Assembly: GCA_002316835.1 (NCBI GenBank)
Contig: DCEG01000059.1
Coordinates: 1-7,250 of the forward strand
Direction of reading: 5' to 3'
Source of the DNA: Bacteroidales bacterium UBA1035
GTDB lineage: Bacteria; Bacteroidota; Bacteroidia; Bacteroidales; Dysgonomonadaceae
DNA: 7,250 nt
This document shows positions 5,912 to 7,250 of the stretch, one piece after another. Position 1 is the first letter of the stretch. Each line of letters starts with the position of its first letter. The translations under genes were made by a program, and so were the position numbers. The notes beneath the pieces are model-generated. The model ran no database searches and was not told the origin of the DNA. It was given only the letters and a program-made list of their open reading frames with translations.

Positions 5912-5952
5912 TTTATCAGTCAAACGGGAAACAAATTTCAATCGAAATAGTT

Positions 5953-7250
5953 ATGAACAGTGTTTTGATGCTTATTCTCGAAATCCTTTACGTTATAACC
6001 ATAATTAGTGTGGTTATCGTAGTTATTTCCGAGAATAGGAACCCTATCAAAACGTTGTCATGGGTAATGGTACTTGTTTTTTTACCTTTTGTGGGGTTGA
6101 TCTGGTATCTCACTTTTGGACAGGATTTTACAAAAAAGCAAGTCATTACAAAACGGATGTACAGCAAGTTGAAAAAACGTCCTTTGGATGAAATAGGTGC
6201 ACTCGAAGAGTTTGCGTATCCTAAGGAGCATGCAAGCCTGATCCGTTTGCTGAGAAATCTTGATCATACTCCTCTGCTCGGAGGGAATGATGTTAAATTT
6301 TATACAGACGGCACCGAAAAGTTTTCTGATTTTTTTCACGATATTGAAAAAGCGAAACATCATATCCACGTAGAATATTACGTATTTGAAGATGATAAGA
6401 TTGGAAAAAAAGTCAGGGATGCACTGATTAAAAAAGCGCTGGAAGGTGTTGAAGTTCGTGTTATTTACGATAGTTTCGGTTCCCGTAAAGCGAAAAGAGT
6501 GTTTTTTGAAGAATTTCGTAAAGCCGGTATCGAAGTAGAACCTTTCCTCAAATTAGTGCTTCCTAAACTTACATCACGATTAAACTTTCGCAATCATCGG
6601 AAAATCATTGTTATTGACGGCCAGATCGGTTATGTGGGCGGCATGAATATCGCCGACAGGTATATTGATGGTCTGAAATGGGGAACCTGGCGTGATACTC
6701 ACGTGCGGATTGAAGGAAAAGGTGTGCAAGGATTACAGTCGATTTTTCTTATTGACTGGTTTTTTGTGAGCCAGACACTTATAACGTCGAGAAAATACTT
6801 TCCCGAACTTCCAAGTTTCGGAAGCATATCGATGCAAACCGTTAACAGTGGTCCATTTCGGGAAGAGAGAGAGATTTCACATGGCATTCTGCAAGCGATT
6901 TACGATGCACAAAAAAGTATTTTTATTCAAACACCGTATTTTATTCCGCCTGAATCCATGTTAGAGGCTCTTCAGGCAGCAGCCATCCGTGGGTTGGATG
7001 TTAGGATAATGATACCCAGAAAATCTGATGTGAAATTGGTTCATTTGGCTTCCTTATCGTTTGTGAAAGAGGTATTGCAGGCAGGAATAAAGGTGTATTT
7101 TTATGAAAAAGGTTTTTTACATTCAAAACTGATGGTTTTTGATGATTCGTTGACGTTGATTGGATCTGTTAATTTCGATTCGCGCAGTTTTGAACATAAT
7201 TTTGAAGTGGAAGCTTTTATTTATGATCACGATGTAGCAAAAAAAGCCAT
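5953..7250 (+). CDS. cls: Cardiolipin synthase, PLD family (partial, C-terminus off window)
   Basis: The first 432 residues of a membrane-bound phospholipase-D-type cardiolipin synthase, which condenses two phosphatidylglycerols into cardiolipin and glycerol. The frame is open to the right edge; family members are about 480 residues, so roughly 45-50 are missing. The N-terminus has two membrane helices (about 4-25 and 35-54) joined by the E-N-R-N-P loop typical of the PLDc_N domain. Two HKD catalytic motifs follow: His215-x-Lys217-x4-Asp222, with VGGMNIAD after it, and His390-x-Lys392-x4-Asp397, with IGSVNFDSRS after it. Both catalytic halves are therefore intact. The ATG at 5953 is the only plausible start: an in-frame TAG occurs at 5902-5904 with no ATG between. 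It lies 101 bp after rsgA on the same strand, possibly with its own promoter. Another PLD-family phosphatidyltransferase is a minor alternative. Confidence 0.93.
   Translation, partial: MNSVLMLILEILYVITIISVVIVVISENRNPIKTLSWVMVLVFLPFVGLIWYLTFGQDFTKKQVITKRMYSKLKKRPLDEIGALEEFAYPKEHASLIRLLRNLDHTPLLGGNDVKFYTDGTEKFSDFFHDIEKAKHHIHVEYYVFEDDKIGKKVRDALIKKALEGVEVRVIYDSFGSRKAKRVFFEEFRKAGIEVEPFLKLVLPKLTSRLNFRNHRKIIVIDGQIGYVGGMNIADRYIDGLKWGTWRDTHVRIEGKGVQGLQSIFLIDWFFVSQTLITSRKYFPELPSFGSISMQTVNSGPFREEREISHGILQAIYDAQKSIFIQTPYFIPPESMLEALQAAAIRGLDVRIMIPRKSDVKLVHLASLSFVKEVLQAGIKVYFYEKGFLHSKLMVFDDSLTLIGSVNFDSRSFEHNFEVEAFIYDHDVAKKA

Noticed and set aside
5702..5941. Minus-strand open frame opposite the end of rsgA and the following gap
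   Set aside because: Most of it is antisense to the RsgA zinc domain and its product shows no family features.
1..7250. Search for an unusual multi-gene system (defence, mobile element, secretion, biosynthetic cluster, CRISPR)
   Set aside because: All but one gene fall into common conserved families, no long repeats or target-site duplications are visible, and composition looks even across the window.

Overview
This is an ordinary chromosomal housekeeping stretch of a Bacteroidota bacterium, most likely order Bacteroidales (inference). The signs are a moderately AT-rich composition, A-rich leaders in place of clear Shine-Dalgarno sequences, TAnnTTTG-like -7 elements, a compact pyrH / frr / rsgA cluster, and a birA that lacks a DNA-binding domain. 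Genus cannot be fixed from this window.

Left part (1-1264, minus strand), in order of transcription: a small protein with a ribbon-helix-helix look (1264-1037); the tRNA adenosine deaminase TadA (975-541); and, 18 bp further on, a lipoprotein serine hydrolase of the beta-lactamase / penicillin-binding-protein fold, which runs off the left edge. A 128-bp divergent intergenic region (1265-1392) follows. It holds a near-perfect palindrome just upstream of the small protein and a possible -7 box facing right.

Right part (1393-7250, plus strand), eight genes in a row: a YraN/UPF0102 nuclease-like protein with a GTG start; a MmcQ/YjbR-family protein; a biotin-protein ligase (birA) overlapping it; a RimJ/RimL-type GNAT acetyltransferase; UMP kinase (pyrH); ribosome recycling factor (frr); the ribosome-assembly GTPase RsgA; and a PLD-type cardiolipin synthase cut by the right edge. 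The spacing suggests a yjbR-birA-GNAT unit, pyrH after a 62-bp gap, and frr-rsgA with zero spacing behind a probable promoter of their own. Functions covered are tRNA modification and ribosome recycling and maturation (tadA, frr, rsgA), pyrimidine nucleotide supply (pyrH), biotinylation for fatty-acid synthesis (birA) and membrane phospholipid synthesis (cls).

No stretch over 300 bases lacks a gene. I see no rRNA, tRNA, CRISPR array, insertion sequence, prophage or defence system. I do not find a convincing undescribed multi-gene system. The observation most worth following is the small ribbon-helix-helix-like protein with a candidate operator palindrome directly in front of it.
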